64,000 nt of DNA from Chitinophaga sp. MM2321 (GCF_964033635.1 NZ_OZ035533.1:4030001-4094000), one strand, 5' to 3'; positions 9,016-17,759 are shown, counted from the first letter of the stretch. Notes: generated by a model not told the origin, from the letters alone. Numbers and translations: made by a program.

Positions 9016-12000
9016 TTAAAAAGTAACATTCGCGCCGAACGTGATCGTTCTCGCCCTGGGATAAGCGGAGTAGTCAACACCGGGGGTCAATACACTGTTA
9101 TAAATACTAACTTCAGGGTCCATGCCTGAATACTTCGTCCAGGTGATGAGGTTCTGGCCAGACGTATATATTCTCAAAGAGCTGATCTTTAATTTCTTTA
9201 TGATGCTGGCCGGCAGCGTATAACCCAATGCGGCTGTTTTTAACCTGAGATAAGAGCCGTCTTCGATAATCCTCGTAGAATACTCGTTCGCAACAGGGCC
9301 TTCTCCTTTTGTGCGGTGAAGCGTGTTGCTGGCATTTTCAGGCGTCCATCTGTCCGCAAAGTTGGCAAATTGATTCAACCCGTTTTTGGTGCCCGATTCA
9401 AACACAAGCCTGTTAATGTTTAAAATATCGTTGCCATAGGACCACTGAAAGAAGATATTCAGATCAAATCCTTTGTACACGAGATTGTTGCCGAAACCGC
9501 CGGTATGAACAGGGATTCCCCTGCCGGTAATGACAAAATCGCGGCTGTCCACGATACCATCACCGTTGATATCCTTGTATTTAATATCACCGGGCTGAAT
9601 GGAGGTGCGGACGTTGCCATTCGTCGGCATTGAGTTCTTTAAGACATAATTACCGGACACTTCATTGAAATCGCCGACCTGGAAAATGCCGTCCCATACT
9701 GGCCCGTACATCAGGCCCAGCGGGCTGCCGACTTTAGCGATAAACGCCGGTACTGTTTTGGAACCGTTATCATACGGTGCATAGAGGTTGGTAATTGATT
9801 CCTGGTTTTCAGTCAATGCCAGCACTTTGTTGGCGTTAAAGGATATGTTGAAGCTGCTGCCCCAGGTGAAATCTGGTGTTTTGACATTTACCGTATTGAT
9901 TGAAAATTCCAATCCCTGGTTCTGCACACTGCCAATGTTTTTATAGATCGTGGTGTACCCGTAAGAGGCCGGTATCGTTGAGTTCAGGATCAGGTCGATC
10001 GTTTTTTTGCGGTATGCATCTGCTGTGAAGCTGATGCGGCCGTTGAACAATTCCAGGTCCAATCCTATATCCACCTGGGAGGTGGTTTCCCATTTCAGGC
10101 TGGGGTTGCCCAGCGTAGAGGGAATGGTGCCCGGCACGTTTTCGTTGTTAAACGTGTATCCCTGACTGATCGGGGAGGTACTGAACTGTGACAGGTAAGG
10201 GAAATCTCCTACCCTGTTGTTCCCGGTTACGCCATAACTTACGCGGAGCTTCGCATCGGACACGACCCGGATATTTTTCATGAATTTTTCCTCGGTGATT
10301 CTCCAGGCTATTGCGCCTGAGGGGAAGTAGCTCCAATGGTTCTCCGGGGCGAATTTTGATGATCCGTCTGCCCTGAAACTGGCTGTAAGCAAGTATTTTG
10401 ACCGGAAGTTGTAATTGGCGCGCCATAAAAATGAAGCCAGCGTATTGGATGAGCTGCGCGCGGTAATCGATGAGGGTGTGCCGTTATCCAACCAGTTGAT
10501 ATCCGTAGCCTGCTCCGGAAGAATGCTGGCCGATCCGCCATAGGCCGAAGTTTTGACGGCCTGTTCGGTAAAGCCGGCCAGTAAGATGAGGGAATGGTCC
10601 CGGTTAAACCGCTTGTTGTACGTCAGCGTGTTTTCATTCACCCAGGAGTTGTCATGGTAATATACAACGGACCCGTTTATCCCGCCTTGCCGCAGCTTCG
10701 GGTTGCCCATATAAGTGTGCTCGTTGTTGAACTGAACGGCTTGTCTTTGATTATTGGTGATGCCGCCGGTAACCCTGAACTTCAATTCCGGCGTGAAATT
10801 GTACTCTGCGTAAGCGTTGGCGGTAAGATTGTTGAAATTATTGTTCCTTACCGTATTTTGCTGGTTAACTACGGGGTTATACCGGAAGTCCACACTGGGA
10901 TCAACATCTTCATCCCGTTCGTCTATATCCAGGCCGTCGCCGAAGGGGCGGTATCCCCATATGCTGTACATCATGGCGCTGGACACGCTGCCCCCGGACA
11001 CTGCGGAAGCAGAAGGGGAAACACCGCTTTGTTGCATGTAGCTGTAATTGGTGTTGATGCCGACCTTCATGTGTTTGCCGATCAACTGATCCAATACAAT
11101 CCGGCCCTGGTATCTTTTATACCCCGAATTGATAACAACGCCGTCCTGGTTGAGAATAGAACCGGAGATGGCATATTTTGTAACAGCCGTACCGCCGGTG
11201 ATGGATATGCTGTAGTTCTGCATGGGCGCTACCCGGAACATTTTGGACTGCCAGTCTATCACCCCTGTATCCCTATAGGTATCCAGCGTATTGCCATCAC
11301 GCAGGTAGCGGTAAGCGGCGGTGTTTTCCGTAGTTGTATCGCCGGGAGACCGCTCCAACTGCAGTTTCACGAATTCGTAAGGACTTAACAGCGCAGGGGT
11401 TTCGGGTATTTGCTGGAAACCGTACCAGGCATTCAACGTTACGACTGGCGCGCCCTCTTTTCCTTTTTTTGTCGTGATCAGGATGACGCCGTTCGCGCCG
11501 CGCGCGCCATAGATAGCGGTTGCAGAGGCATCTTTTAATACCACCAGTGATTCGATATCTTCCGGGTTGATCACGTTATTGTCGGGGTCTTCGATAGGAA
11601 AGCCGTCTACAACGTACAAGGGAGAGTTTTCCTGCGTGATGGAATTATTACCTCTTACCACGATGCTGATGGCGGACCCGGGCTGGCCATCGGTGGAAGA
11701 AACGGTAACACCTGCCACCCTGCCTGCGAGAGCTTCGTCAAAAGAGCGTACGGGCGCTTTTTTCAGATCGTTCACGGATACCTGTCCTACGGCGCCGGTC
11801 AGGTCCTGCTTTCTGGCCTGTCCGTAACCTACCGTAACCACTTCCCCGAGCGACTTGATCTCGATTTCCATTTTCACGACGAGGTTGCTCCTGCCCGTTA
11901 TTTTCTGTTCCTGCGTTTTCATGCCGATAAAAGAAAATACCAGGGTAGCGTCCGGGGGTATGTTCTGGAGTGTAAAGGTCCCGTCGCCTGCTGTCGTCGT

Positions 12001-12570
12001 GGAAACCGCGCTTCCTTTTACTGATACGGAAACGCCGGGAAGCGGCGCGCCTTTTTCATCGGTCACCTTTCCATTTATGGGAGGAGGCATAAACAATGAA
12101 TCCAGCAACAAGAACTGTTTGCCTGGAGCAGGCGGTTCGTCGCTGACCTTGCGGGTCAGGAGAATTGTTTTCGACGCTAGCGTGTATTTGATGGGCTGGC
12201 CTTTCAGGACCATATTCAGGAATTGCTCCAGGGAAATGCCTCTCGCTTCCACGGATACGGGCCGTGTATCGTTAAAGATGTTGGCCTGATAGGTGATGCC
12301 ATAGCCGGTTTGTTTTTTGATGGCGGTAAACACTTTTTCCAGCGGCACATTTTTCCCGGAAAAACTGATTTTTTCTTGTGAAAAGCCTTTGGCGCTCACA
12401 TTCAGAATGGCAGCAGTCAATAATACGAAAGTTAACTTCATGGCTAGCCAGATTACTCCTCTGCTGCAGCCATGGCGCCTTTTGTTAATAGCAGCCTTAG
12501 CTGGCAGAAAATTAGTGATGCAGGAGTCGCTCCCCCGAGCCTGGCTCCCACAAATTGCTGTTTTTAGCAT
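9016..12570 (-). CDS. SusC/RagA-family TonB-dependent receptor with STN signalling domain (PUL1)
   Basis: 1,184 residues from ATG 12570; the hydrophobic signal core starts at an internal MKL (12441), leaving a 43-residue basic N-region. Order: signal segment; STN domain (VPLEKVFTAIKKQTGYGITY), the part that contacts the FecR anti-sigma; carboxypeptidase-D-like domain (INGKVTDEKGAPLPGVSV); TonB plug (YVVDGFPIEDPDN then LKDASATAIYGARGANGVIL); and the 22-strand barrel ending in an aromatic strand (TITFGANVTF). It imports oligosaccharides across the outer membrane with SusD. The STN domain together with the upstream sigma/FecR pair indicates cell-surface signalling, in which substrate passage switches on the locus. 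Confidence 0.96.
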   Translation of the reverse strand: MLKTAICGSQARGSDSCITNFLPAKAAINKRRHGCSRGVIWLAMKLTFVLLTAAILNVSAKGFSQEKISFSGKNVPLEKVFTAIKKQTGYGITYQANIFNDTRPVSVEARGISLEQFLNMVLKGQPIKYTLASKTILLTRKVSDEPPAPGKQFLLLDSLFMPPPINGKVTDEKGAPLPGVSVSVKGSAVSTTTAGDGTFTLQNIPPDATLVFSFIGMKTQEQKITGRSNLVVKMEIEIKSLGEVVTVGYGQARKQDLTGAVGQVSVNDLKKAPVRSFDEALAGRVAGVTVSSTDGQPGSAISIVVRGNNSITQENSPLYVVDGFPIEDPDNNVINPEDIESLVVLKDASATAIYGARGANGVILITTKKGKEGAPVVTLNAWYGFQQIPETPALLSPYEFVKLQLERSPGDTTTENTAAYRYLRDGNTLDTYRDTGVIDWQSKMFRVAPMQNYSISITGGTAVTKYAISGSILNQDGVVINSGYKRYQGRIVLDQLIGKHMKVGINTNYSYMQQSGVSPSASAVSGGSVSSAMMYSIWGYRPFGDGLDIDERDEDVDPSVDFRYNPVVNQQNTVRNNNFNNLTANAYAEYNFTPELKFRVTGGITNNQRQAVQFNNEHTYMGNPKLRQGGINGSVVYYHDNSWVNENTLTYNKRFNRDHSLILLAGFTEQAVKTSAYGGSASILPEQATDINWLDNGTPSSITARSSSNTLASFLWRANYNFRSKYLLTASFRADGSSKFAPENHWSYFPSGAIAWRITEEKFMKNIRVVSDAKLRVSYGVTGNNRVGDFPYLSQFSTSPISQGYTFNNENVPGTIPSTLGNPSLKWETTSQVDIGLDLELFNGRISFTADAYRKKTIDLILNSTIPASYGYTTIYKNIGSVQNQGLEFSINTVNVKTPDFTWGSSFNISFNANKVLALTENQESITNLYAPYDNGSKTVPAFIAKVGSPLGLMYGPVWDGIFQVGDFNEVSGNYVLKNSMPTNGNVRTSIQPGDIKYKDINGDGIVDSRDFVITGRGIPVHTGGFGNNLVYKGFDLNIFFQWSYGNDILNINRLVFESGTKNGLNQFANFADRWTPENASNTLHRTKGEGPVANEYSTRIIEDGSYLRLKTAALGYTLPASIIKKLKISSLRIYTSGQNLITWTKYSGMDPEVSIYNSVLTPGVDYSAYPRARTITFGANVTF

Positions 12571-12639
12571 ACTTTTGCGATGTTTGGTTGAGTAATAAGA
12601 AGTCTTCCCAGACCTTGTTTACAATTAAACAGATACTCG

Positions 12640-12671
12640 GCCAGGGATGTACCACCATCCCTGGCTTTTTT
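12640..12671 (-). promoter_or_regulatory. A-tract plus hairpin between fecR and susC (PUL1)
   Basis: A perfect 10-bp stem (GCCAGGGATG at 12640-12649 with CATCCCTGGC at 12656-12665) and a 6-base loop. On the transcribed minus strand it is preceded by six A (12666-12671) and is not followed by a T-tract. It lies 40 bases after fecR and about 70 before the susC ATG. It may be the end of the sigma-fecR transcript, or a leader element of susC. The same arrangement occurs in the other two PULs. Confidence 0.6.
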
Positions 12672-12705
12672 CTGAATGCCTTATAGTGTTTGCCTAATGT
12701 TTTTT

Positions 12706-13890
12706 CTATTGTACTATCACCGTTCTTCCTTCAAGTCTAAGCTTAATGCCGCTTTCTGACAGGAACTTCAGCACTTCCGAGAGGTTCACGCCCCTGTCCA
12801 TATCCCCTGTAAACCGTATTGCCGGTATCTTTCCTTCATACCTGACATCGATATCGTACCACCGTTCCAGTTGTTTCATTACTTCACCCAGGCTTTTGTT
12901 CTCCAGGTTAAAGAAGCCGTTTTTCCAGGCCATTACTTCGTCCATATCAACAGACTTATCGATCACGATATGCTCGTCTACCACGGCCTGCTGGCCGGGT
13001 CGCAGCAATTTTATATCCTTGCCACGGCTTACTTTTATGCTTCCTTCGAGAAGGGTAGTGCGCACGCTTCCTTCATTTGGATAGTTATTCACGTTAAAAT
13101 GTGTTCCCAGCACTTCCACCTCGCATTCTCCGTTCAGGTCCACCAGGAAAGGGTGCTGCACATTGCTGGCTACTTCAAAATAGGCTTCGCCACTCACCTG
13201 CACTTTGCGATGTTTCCCTGTGAACAATGTTGGGAAGCGGAGGGACGAAGCTGCGTTTAACCATACCCTGGTACCGTCAGACAGTGTAACCTCGTATTGC
13301 CCTCCCCTTGGCGTGCTCACCGTATTATAGCCGGCAGGGGCTTCGCCAACTCCCTCGTAAGAAAGTTTGCCCGCATCCGGTTTTGATATCTTTGCGCCGC
13401 CCTGCTGCGCGATCGTTCCGTTTTGCGCACTGTCCAACATGATCACGGAGCCATCGGCAAGCGTGAGCATGGCCTTGTTTCCGCCTGGCGGTATGTCTTC
13501 CAACTTGGCCAGATGAGGCTTGCCGGGCAGGTTTTGGTTTTGTGACAGGTTATAAAAATAGTAGCCTGCCGCTCCGGCTATCAGTAAAAAGGCTGCCGCG
13601 TAACGAAACCAGGCAGTTGCAAAAAAACGGCGCCGGTATAGAGGTATAGGGATAATCTCCGTTTCGGGAGCAGGTTTAATAATCTGATTGAACGCTTCAT
13701 CCCAATCAAGCCCCTCTGGCAGTTCGTCAGGGTTCACCTGTTTCCACTCCTGCAAAAACGCTTCATTCAGTTGCGCATCCTGTTTTGCCAGGCGAATATA
13801 TTCGAACAGCTCTTCCATTTCCTCCCTGGTGCAGGTATCATTACCATAACGCTGCAGCAGAAAGCGGAGCCGGGCCTGATCAATTTTCAT
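12706..13890 (-). CDS. FecR-type anti-sigma factor (PUL1)
   Basis: 394 residues. The N-terminal cytoplasmic part (about 1-85) should bind the sigma factor. One membrane helix (WFRYAAAFLLIAGAAGYYF, about 93-112) follows. The periplasmic FecR domain has the usual GGNKAMLTLADGS, STPRGGQYEVTLSDGTRVW and GEAYFEVA motifs, then the C-terminal DUF4974 domain (VMKQLERWYDIDVRYEG). It holds the ECF sigma inactive until the SusC STN domain signals that substrate is present. It lies 74 bases downstream of the sigma gene. Confidence 0.94.
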   Translation of the reverse strand: MKIDQARLRFLLQRYGNDTCTREEMEELFEYIRLAKQDAQLNEAFLQEWKQVNPDELPEGLDWDEAFNQIIKPAPETEIIPIPLYRRRFFATAWFRYAAAFLLIAGAAGYYFYNLSQNQNLPGKPHLAKLEDIPPGGNKAMLTLADGSVIMLDSAQNGTIAQQGGAKISKPDAGKLSYEGVGEAPAGYNTVSTPRGGQYEVTLSDGTRVWLNAASSLRFPTLFTGKHRKVQVSGEAYFEVASNVQHPFLVDLNGECEVEVLGTHFNVNNYPNEGSVRTTLLEGSIKVSRGKDIKLLRPGQQAVVDEHIVIDKSVDMDEVMAWKNGFFNLENKSLGEVMKQLERWYDIDVRYEGKIPAIRFTGDMDRGVNLSEVLKFLSESGIKLRLEGRTVIVQ

Positions 13891-13964
13891 TTAATAGCCG
13901 TTTTAAATTAAAGGTTAGCCCAATTCTGTATAAGAGGGACGTTTGAAATTGAAGGAAGGACTAC

Positions 13965-14654
13965 CTACAGGAAAAAAATATCTGATGCAGATATAATGAG
14001 GGAGAAAATGACGGGGGTAATGTCATGCTGCATCAAAAAAAGCCTGATGTGGCGGAGGGTTTTCACCAGGTGGTTCTTGACGGTATTTTTTGAGAGCGCG
14101 CATTTTTCCGCGATCTCATGATGACTAAGCCCTTCGAAACGGCTCAGGTAAAAAATCTTCTGCTTTTGGGGGGATAACTGGCCTACAGCCTTTTCTATCA
14201 GGCGTATGCTGTCTTTGACATCGAGGTGCCCGGGCGCTTCCTGCCGTTCGCTGATAGTATGCCATACTTTCTCGAACAACCGGCCTTCGTTGGCTATTTT
14301 CCTGAGATGATCCAGCGTGCGGTTTTTCACCAGCACAAAAATGTAGGTCCCGATGCTCTGTATTTCGGGCAGTTGCACCCGGTTGGTCCACAGTTTCAGG
14401 AACACCTCCTGCACGATTTCCTCTGCCACATACCGGCTCTTGGACAACCTGAGCGCATACACTATCACCCGTCCCTTATAGAGATCGAAAAGGGATCTGA
14501 ATGCATGCTCGTCCCCTCCGGCTATGCGAGAGAGTAAATGCGTTTCTTCATATTGTGGTATTTCTTTCAAGTTAGCTGCTTCATACAAACCGGAGTTAAA
14601 AATAATATTTTTCTGATAACATAGGTTTTTTTGAAGTGTGTAGTGTGTACGCAA
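13965..14654 (-). CDS. ECF sigma-70 factor of PUL1
   Basis: Up to 229 residues with region 2 (EHAFRSLFDLYKGRVIVYA, then YVAEEIVQEVFLKLWTNR) and region 4 (LSPQKQKIFYLSRFEGLSHHEIAEKC then SKNTVKNHLVKTL). It belongs to the Bacteroidota SusC-linked ECF group and should activate the PUL1 promoter when released by FecR. The frame has no ATG upstream of region 2. The coordinate given is a TTG; other TTG codons at 14588 and 14570 are possible starts. A -7-like TAACTTTG on the minus strand (14652-14659) overlaps the first TTG, which favours one of the later starts. A hydrophobic tail (ITPVIFSLIISASDIFFL) ends the protein. Confidence 0.9.
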   Translation of the reverse strand: MRTHYTLQKNLCYQKNIIFNSGLYEAANLKEIPQYEETHLLSRIAGGDEHAFRSLFDLYKGRVIVYALRLSKSRYVAEEIVQEVFLKLWTNRVQLPEIQSIGTYIFVLVKNRTLDHLRKIANEGRLFEKVWHTISERQEAPGHLDVKDSIRLIEKAVGQLSPQKQKIFYLSRFEGLSHHEIAEKCALSKNTVKNHLVKTLRHIRLFLMQHDITPVIFSLIISASDIFFL

Positions 14655-14656
14655 AG

Positions 14657-14851
14657 TTAATTCGGTATACGTGATCGCTTTGGTTCAATTTCTACAACGG
14701 GCATTTTTTGATGCTTATAAGTAAGGCGCTTACAGCTAACCGGTCTTACCTCAAAACTCGTTTGTAGTTCTCCGGAGTCTCTTCTGTTGTACCAAAAGCA
14801 CTTTATAATATCCCGTAGCTCTTCAGGGGACTCAAATTCTTGGTGCTGCAT
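14657..14851 (-). pseudogene. N-terminal remnant of an AraC-type (DUF6597) regulator
   Basis: A 64-codon frame whose first part (MQHQEFESPEELRDIIKCFW through FEVRP) resembles the start of DUF6597-containing AraC regulators. In that family FEV-P is normally followed by DGYAEIIF-like sequence; here it runs into unrelated residues and stops. No HTH follows. It ends where the PUL1 sigma frame begins, so the rest was probably lost when PUL1 and this flank were joined. It could also be an unrelated small gene. Confidence 0.5.
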
Positions 14852-14955
14852 TTTGCAAGATAGCATATTTGGGGTGTAATGGATACTAGTATGAAGTACC
14901 GGTAAGAAAATGAAGAAAAAATAGAAATTTTAGGAGATAATGGAAAGGTCATTGA

Positions 14956-15228
14956 TTACAGTTTTCTCTGTCTATTTAACTTCTTCTTTAGCAAATGTCC
15001 CTTCCACATCCAAAGACCACTTAATACCACCACCGGCAAAAATACCCAGCGTACTGTATTTGCGGCAGGAGGATTGGCCGCTACCGGCCCATAGATATAT
15101 CCCAGGATGGGGATGCTGAGTATAATGTGTAACCAGCGGATTATCTTACGTTCTGTAGCTGCTTTCATAAAAATGTTTGTTACACAAAAATAACCCGCAA
15201 CCCATAGCCATTTATTGAAAGTAGACAT
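14956..15228 (-). CDS. Small hypothetical membrane protein
   Basis: About 90 residues from ATG 15228; an upstream in-frame ATG at 15276 would add 16. I see two or three hydrophobic segments (WLWVAGYFCVTNIFM, IIRWLHIILSIPILGYIYG and TVRWVFLPVVVLSGLWMW) and a basic tail (KKKLNRQRKL), so a small inner-membrane protein is likely. I do not recognise the family. It lies between the AraC remnant and the YdeI pair, all on the minus strand, separated by 122 bases from the gene upstream. Confidence 0.5.
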   Translation of the reverse strand: MSTFNKWLWVAGYFCVTNIFMKAATERKIIRWLHIILSIPILGYIYGPVAANPPAANTVRWVFLPVVVLSGLWMWKGHLLKKKLNRQRKL

Positions 15229-15350
15229 GTCGGGAAAATGTGCCGATAAAACGGGCAATGTATATTCACCGTACAAAAAGTCTATGAGCTAAATGATAAG
15301 CAGCTAACTTATTTTTTCGAGAATGAAGAAATAAATGATGAAGATCAAAC

Positions 15351-15941
15351 TTACCAATCATTCAATCCCTTTCCATTGAGAATTTGCTGCATACATTTTT
15401 CAATCCTCGAATCCCGGGTTTTGGATTGTTTGGGGGCAGAAAAATAAAGATTATATGCTCTTTGCCGTCCTGGTGTTAATGCATGGAAAGCTCTTTTAAA
15501 GGCAGGGTTTTCATCTAATTTACGTTGAAGTTCTTCCGGAAATATGAGTGCTGTTTTCTCTTTAAAATCCACTTTCAAACCGGCCTTCTCCACTTCAATG
15601 GCTTCAAAAATATAGGCTTTCAGGATAGGTTCCATCTCAACTATTTCCCGAACTTTGGTGAACGGGATCACGCGTGCTGACTGCGTATTATCTCCGGGTT
15701 TGACCAGTATACCATTGGCATCATTTAACAAGGCGCCTTTGAAAAAACTAAGTACGCAGTATTCTTTTAATCCACCGATGATAGCGATGTTACTTTTCCG
15801 AAACGTGTAACAAGGGGCACCCCATTTCAATTCTTCGGTCAGCATACAGTCAAGCAGGATCATTCTCAATTTCTCCAGCTCTTTCTGCCACTTCTCGACT
15901 TTACTAAAATATGCATCCACCTTCGGATTCATGCTATTCAT
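15351..15941 (-). CDS. YdeI/OmdA-like protein (DUF1801 fold), copy 2
   Basis: 196 residues. An N-terminal DUF1801-like part (VEKWQKELEKLRMILLDC, then ELKWGAPCYTF and LSFFKGALL) is followed by the YdeI/OmpD-associated C-terminus (FPEELQRKLDENPAFKRAFH, then LTPGRQRAYNLYFSAPKQSK, then RIEKCMQQIL). Family members have been linked to iron handling and peptide resistance, but the biochemical role is not settled. It is a close tandem paralogue of the gene at 15989-16576. It is probably the last gene of the ArsR-led operon. Confidence 0.8.
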   Translation of the reverse strand: MNSMNPKVDAYFSKVEKWQKELEKLRMILLDCMLTEELKWGAPCYTFRKSNIAIIGGLKEYCVLSFFKGALLNDANGILVKPGDNTQSARVIPFTKVREIVEMEPILKAYIFEAIEVEKAGLKVDFKEKTALIFPEELQRKLDENPAFKRAFHALTPGRQRAYNLYFSAPKQSKTRDSRIEKCMQQILNGKGLNDW

Positions 15942-15988
15942 TTATTGATTAACTGAAATGATTTCTCTATTGGCACAAACCTATTCCT

Positions 15989-16576
15989 TTAATCATCTAA
16001 TCCCTTTCCGTCGAGAATTTGCGGTATATATTTCTCAACCCTCGACTCGCGGGTTTTGGATTGTTTGGCTGCAGAAAAATAAAGGATGTATCCTCTTTGC
16101 CGCCCCGGTGTCAATGCATGGAATGCCGTTTTCAAGGCTGTGTTTTTATCCAGTTTGTTTTTAAATTCTTCAGGGATGTTGTATTCCGGTGTCTTTTTAA
16201 AATCCACTTTCAGACCAGCTTCTTTCACTTCAACGGCTTCATAAATATAGGCCTTCAAAATAGGCTCCACCTCAACTATTTCCTGCACACTGGTGAACCG
16301 GACCTGGCGCGCCGACTGCACATTCTCCGTTTGTTGGATCAGAATACCTTTGTCATCTTTCAACAAAGATCCTTTAATAAATAAAAGCGCACAGTATTCC
16401 TTAAACGCATGTATTAAAACGATGTTGCTACCCTCAAACGTGTAACAAGGAACGCCCCATTTCAATTCTTCAGCCAGGTGACAGTCAAGAATGATCCTTC
16501 TCAATTTCTCTAATTCTTTCTGCCACTTTTCGGCTTTCTTAAAATAGAAATCAACCTTAGGGTTCATGTTATTCAT
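15989..16576 (-). CDS. YdeI/OmdA-like protein, copy 1
   Basis: 195 residues, same architecture as its neighbour: VEKW/AEKWQKELEKLR start, ELKWGVPCYTF, IPEEFKNKLDKNTALKTAFH, LTPGRQRGYILYFSAAKQSK and RVEKYIPQIL. The two genes are 47 bases apart and share long stretches of near-identical DNA, so they arose by tandem duplication. The start abuts the stop of the DoxX-like gene upstream, which supports co-transcription. Confidence 0.82.
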   Translation of the reverse strand: MNNMNPKVDFYFKKAEKWQKELEKLRRIILDCHLAEELKWGVPCYTFEGSNIVLIHAFKEYCALLFIKGSLLKDDKGILIQQTENVQSARQVRFTSVQEIVEVEPILKAYIYEAVEVKEAGLKVDFKKTPEYNIPEEFKNKLDKNTALKTAFHALTPGRQRGYILYFSAAKQSKTRESRVEKYIPQILDGKGLDD

Positions 16577-16960
16577 TTATTTTTTGACTAAAATAACTTT
16601 TCTTTCCGCAGGCCTGAAATACCACGATATCATAGTCAGGACAAGCAATAACAACGGCGGAGCTATTTCTTTAATGGTATTCCCCGATGCGATATGCGAA
16701 AATATCGCTCCTGACATGGCAAAGAAAAAGCCTGCATACACCCATTCCTTTAGTAAAGGAAATTTAGGAACCAGCAATGCTATAACTCCCAGAATTTTCC
16801 AGATACCCAGTATTTTCAGAATATAGACAGGATAGCCCAAATTTATAATAAAATCTGTTTCCTCCTTCATTTTGAGTAACTGTACTATTCCAGTTGACAG
16901 CATTCCTAATGCAAGCCAGAGCGTAGCAATCCAATAGATGATTTTATTTCTCTTTGTCAT
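16577..16960 (-). CDS. DoxX-like membrane protein
   Basis: 127 residues with four hydrophobic helices (IIYWIATLWLALGMLSTG; VYILKILGIWKILGVIALLV; WVYAGFFFAMSGAIFSHIA; IAPPLLLLVLTMISWYF), the size and pattern of the DoxX-like family. The role is unknown. Genes of this family often accompany an ArsR regulator and an SRPBCC protein in Bacteroidota, exactly as here. It lies 6 bases after the SRPBCC gene. Confidence 0.8.
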   Translation of the reverse strand: MTKRNKIIYWIATLWLALGMLSTGIVQLLKMKEETDFIINLGYPVYILKILGIWKILGVIALLVPKFPLLKEWVYAGFFFAMSGAIFSHIASGNTIKEIAPPLLLLVLTMISWYFRPAERKVILVKK

Positions 16961-16966
16961 AAAGTG

Positions 16967-17434
16967 TTATTTTAATTTGCTTACGATGTCCTGCAACCGG
17001 TTATGTGCCATATTAATGCCTTGGGCAAAGGGTAGTTTTAATACCTGGTCTCTGAGTTCGACCGACCTGTATACTATATGCATATTGAGTTTGCTGGTGT
17101 CGTCAGTGAGTTTTTCAAATTCCAGGAACTCCAGCTGGACGTCAAAAGGCGCATTCCCCATTTCAAATGTCCGCGTGATTTTCTGATCCGGAACAAACTC
17201 ATGGATCACCCCATTGGCCTGAAACACTACGTTTCCATTAGCATCTGTTGTTTCAAATTGCCAGCCGCCGTGTTTTTTATTTTCAAGTTTCAGCACTTTC
17301 GTCCCCATCCATTGCTCAACAATTTCGGGCTCTACATAGGCTTTAAAAAGTAATTCCAATGGCAAATCAAACTCCCTTGTAATCACTAATTCCTGTTTGC
17401 CGTCTTCGGCACTGACTTTTGTTTTTCGTTCCAT
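16967..17434 (-). CDS. SRPBCC (AHSA1-like) domain protein
   Basis: 155 residues of the Activator-of-Hsp90 homologue-1-like START fold: TREFDLPLELLFKAYVEPE at the start, EQWMGTKV, a central beta-sheet and a C-terminal helix (FAQGINMAHNRLQDIVSKL). These soluble proteins form a hydrophobic pocket whose ligand is unknown. It starts one base after the ArsR stop, so it is translated from the same message and is presumably controlled by that repressor. Confidence 0.86.
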   Translation of the reverse strand: MERKTKVSAEDGKQELVITREFDLPLELLFKAYVEPEIVEQWMGTKVLKLENKKHGGWQFETTDANGNVVFQANGVIHEFVPDQKITRTFEMGNAPFDVQLEFLEFEKLTDDTSKLNMHIVYRSVELRDQVLKLPFAQGINMAHNRLQDIVSKLK

Positions 17435-17435
17435 G

Positions 17436-17756
17436 TTATTTGTTTTTATATTTTTTCATAATGGTTTCCAATTTATTGAACCTGTCATCCCACATTTCGC
17501 GGAATGGCTCAATGAAATCGGCTATCGCTTTCATTTTTTTTGCATTGATGTGATAGTGAATTTCCCTGCCGTTTTGCTTTTGTTCAAGCAATTCGCACTC
17601 GGTAAGTATTTGCAGGTGTTTTGAAACTGTTGGTCTTGCTGTATCAAAGTTTGAGGCTATTGCGCCTGCTGTCATGGATTGCGAAGCAACCAACAGCAGT
17701 ATAGCCCTTCTGGTGGGGTCTGCTATAGCTTGAAATACATCTCGTCTTAAATTCAT
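17436..17756 (-). CDS. ArsR-family winged-helix repressor
   Basis: 106 residues: [19 protein letters not shown], then [20 protein letters not shown] as recognition helix, and a wing ([12 protein letters not shown]). It lacks the metal-binding CxC of ArsR proper, and belongs to the non-metal ArsR group that precedes SRPBCC genes. It is the first gene of a five-gene operon (ArsR, SRPBCC, DoxX-like, two YdeI-like). Two 16-bp operator-like repeats lie directly upstream, one only 3 bases from the ATG, so it very probably represses itself. Confidence 0.9.
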   Translation of the reverse strand: MNLRRDVFQAIADPTRRAILLLVASQSMTAGAIASNFDTARPTVSKHLQILTECELLEQKQNGREIHYHINAKKMKAIADFIEPFREMWDDRFNKLETIMKKYKNK

Positions 17757-17759
17757 TGC

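Noticed and set aside
10594-11388. A 264-residue plus-strand open frame
   Set aside because: It lies opposite the PUL1 susC barrel and has no recognisable motif.
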